From Muribaculaceae bacterium (lineage in GTDB: Bacteria > Bacteroidota > Bacteroidia > Bacteroidales > Muribaculaceae), in contig JAIDSM010000007.1 of the NCBI GenBank assembly GCA_029061225.1, positions 1 to 35,247 on the forward strand: a stretch of 35,247 nt of DNA. The letters are read 5' to 3'. The notes under the pieces were generated by a model, which saw only the letters and a program-made list of their open reading frames with translations, had not been told where the DNA came from and ran no database searches. Position 1 is the stretch's first letter, and each line of letters begins with the position of its first letter. A program made the translations under genes and the position numbers. This document shows positions 34,002-35,247 of this stretch, in pieces.

Positions 34002-34976
34002 TTATTGTGGTTGAACCATCATTGGATTCATTTCATCATTTTGTGCGTCGCCTTCCTCAAGATACTCAAAGAGTGCAGCAGCAGCCTTCACGGTATTGAG
34101 CTGACCTTCGAACTTTGGATCGTTCTCACGCATAGCACGTGCCTGATCGGAATCCATCTGTTCTGCCATCTGACGAATCTGGCCGGATACATTCTCGTAT
34201 GGAGCAACCTCTATGAACTGAGCAGCATCAGGACCAAAGTCTTCAAGGAACATGGGAGCGAGCATAGTCTTGTACTGAGCGCGAAGCTTGGGATTGGTCT
34301 TGTAGTAATCCTCATGAGCGCGTACGGTGAACACGATAGCCTGGGCCACGAAGAGCGCTATCACGATCGATACCCAGCAGTTGCCAATCTTCTTGAGGCG
34401 CGGAATCCATACGGTGCTATCCCAACCCACTGACTGGAACATAGACCAGAAACCATGCTGGAGGTGGAACCAGAGAGCAATGAAAGCGATCAGATATACG
34501 ATCGGAGTCCATACCTTGGAGAAAGCCTCCTGAATGAAGAGAGTTCCTGCAGCGGCGGGGAGCGAGCCATGATCGCCGCAGATCTCCACCCACTGCATCT
34601 TTGCCCAGAACTGGATCATGTGTACCACGAGGAATGCGAGGACCACGATACCGAGCACGAGCATGTTCTGTGAAGACCATTCCACATTGGCGGGACGGTG
34701 TTCGATCGCATAGCGCACTTCACCGCGCGCCTTGCGGTTTTGCAGGGTTAGCCACACGGCGTAGCAAATGTGCAGGATGAAGAGCACTGCCAGGCCTACG
34801 GATGCGATGAGTGCATACCAGTTGGCACCGAGGAACTCACAGATGGAGTTGTAGGCTTCGGGCCAACAGATGCAGACAGCATTCATCACGCAGTGGAACG
34901 TTAAAAAGAGGACGAGACATGCGCCTGTGAGGGCCATGATGAACTTACGTCCTACAGATGAGCAAGTTAACCACAT
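34002..34976 (-). CDS. frdC: Fumarate reductase / succinate dehydrogenase cytochrome b subunit with long C-terminal tail
   Basis: Membrane anchor of the complex, with five transmembrane helices (about 13-34, 53-77, 103-124, 155-178, 199-219). Candidate haem ligands are H28, H69, H119 and H171 or H174, as in di-haem cytochrome b subunits. It passes electrons between menaquinone and the iron-sulphur subunit. The canonical protein ends near residue 222; about 100 hydrophilic residues follow (including APMFLEDFGPDAAQ and IRQMAEQMDSDQARAMREND), which the usual family length of about 230 does not include. The tail has no recognised domain. First gene of the operon, with a promoter at 35059-35089. 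Confidence 0.92.
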   Translation of the reverse strand: MWLTCSSVGRKFIMALTGACLVLFLTFHCVMNAVCICWPEAYNSICEFLGANWYALIASVGLAVLFILHICYAVWLTLQNRKARGEVRYAIEHRPANVEWSSQNMLVLGIVVLAFLVVHMIQFWAKMQWVEICGDHGSLPAAAGTLFIQEAFSKVWTPIVYLIAFIALWFHLQHGFWSMFQSVGWDSTVWIPRLKKIGNCWVSIVIALFVAQAIVFTVRAHEDYYKTNPKLRAQYKTMLAPMFLEDFGPDAAQFIEVAPYENVSGQIRQMAEQMDSDQARAMRENDPKFEGQLNTVKAAAALFEYLEEGDAQNDEMNPMMVQPQ

Positions 34977-35058
34977 AACGTTAGTTTAAATTAAATTTAT
35001 TGTTTAGAAATTATGATAAATTTTCCGAAACGCAAATCCCCAAAGGGGATATAATATG

Positions 35059-35089
35059 CAAAATTAGGATAAATTAAGGATATTTCAAA
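35059..35089 (-). promoter_or_regulatory. Promoter of the frdCAB/sdhCAB operon
   Basis: On the minus strand: TTTG (complement of 35086-35089), 19 nt, then TAATTTTG (complement of 35059-35066), a full consensus match. The leader to the frdC start codon is about 75 nt and includes the inverted pair CCCCAAAGGGG (35039-35049). Confidence 0.78.
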
Positions 35090-35171
35090 GTTTTTTCTTG
35101 AAAAATTTGCCCTATTCTTCAGAGGCGCTCATCAGCGATATGCCGAGGGGCAAAGCGGCCATCATTGAAAA

Positions 35172-35199
35172 GCGGCCTCAGGCAATTGCCTGAGGCCGC
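35172..35199 (-). terminator. Hairpin terminator of a gene beyond the right edge
   Basis: A perfect 28-bp palindrome with central GGCAATTGCC. On the minus strand it is followed by TTTTC, so it would end a leftward transcript entering from outside the window. Its core matches that of the frd terminator at 31137-31166. Confidence 0.6.
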
Positions 35200-35247
35200 C
35201 ATAGAATGCGTAAGAATGATTATTCTTTGTATTTCTTTATGATTAAT

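Overview
The window looks like a chromosomal segment of a Bacteroidales gut bacterium, probably Muribaculaceae or a close relative (inference). The evidence is Bacteroidetes-type promoters (TTG, 19-20 nt, TAnnTTTG), an UpxY-type NusG paralogue, BACON and Fibrobacter-major-paralogue domains, WG and Sel1 repeats, and a three-subunit fumarate reductase/succinate dehydrogenase operon. There are two compositional regimes. Positions 1500-23700 are mostly AT-rich accessory DNA with local GC-richer patches. Positions 23800-35247 are GC-richer and carry ordinary metabolic genes. No tRNA, rRNA or CRISPR array was seen.

Region 1 (1-3700): a tyrosine recombinase is followed by two copies of a 31-bp sequence with a 17-bp palindromic core. 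They flank a 169-bp AT-rich segment that carries a leftward promoter-like box. Next comes an UpxY-like antiterminator, then a membrane FHA protein and an exported caspase-like protease. The order recombinase / repeat-flanked promoter / upxY resembles the phase-variable head of Bacteroides capsule loci, but here it precedes signalling genes.

Region 2 (3767-17511): a good promoter precedes a long co-directional array. It encodes two acidic low-complexity proteins around a 54-residue zinc ribbon, a triple-zinc-ribbon FHA protein, a PP2C phosphatase, a Sel1-repeat lipoprotein, and four eukaryotic-like Ser/Thr kinases. The kinases share one catalytic-domain type but have different C-termini (BACON plus TM; WG-like repeats; multi-TM plus Fib_succ_major; multi-TM). 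A stand-alone LytTR regulator sits between the third and fourth kinases, and two membrane proteins follow. Several junctions are ATGA stop/start overlaps. About 0.6 kb between kinases 1 and 2 holds decayed coding sequence.

Region 3 (17512-18640): about 1.1 kb without a convincing gene. It holds hairpins, a copy of a dispersed palindromic repeat, short tandem repeats and a terminator-like hairpin.

Region 4 (18658-23718): two short transcription units, each starting with a copy of the same promoter-leader module. The first encodes a fusion of an FtsZ/tubulin-like GTPase half to a von Willebrand A domain, then a membrane-anchored WG-repeat protein. The second encodes a BatD-like exported protein and an exported degenerate vWA protein.

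Region 5 (23825-35247): a PagL-like outer-membrane lipid A deacylase, a GH18 chitinase, a leftward galactoside operon (GH2 beta-galactosidase, galK, galM) and the leftward frdCAB/sdhCAB operon with its own promoter and terminator.

The most interesting content is regions 1, 2 and 4 taken together. They form a dense kinase/phosphatase/FHA network linked to a caspase-like protease, an FtsZ-like-vWA fusion and BatD/vWA proteins, possibly under phase-variable control. I do not recognise it as a named system. The individual domain calls are well supported by motifs; the system-level function is inference.
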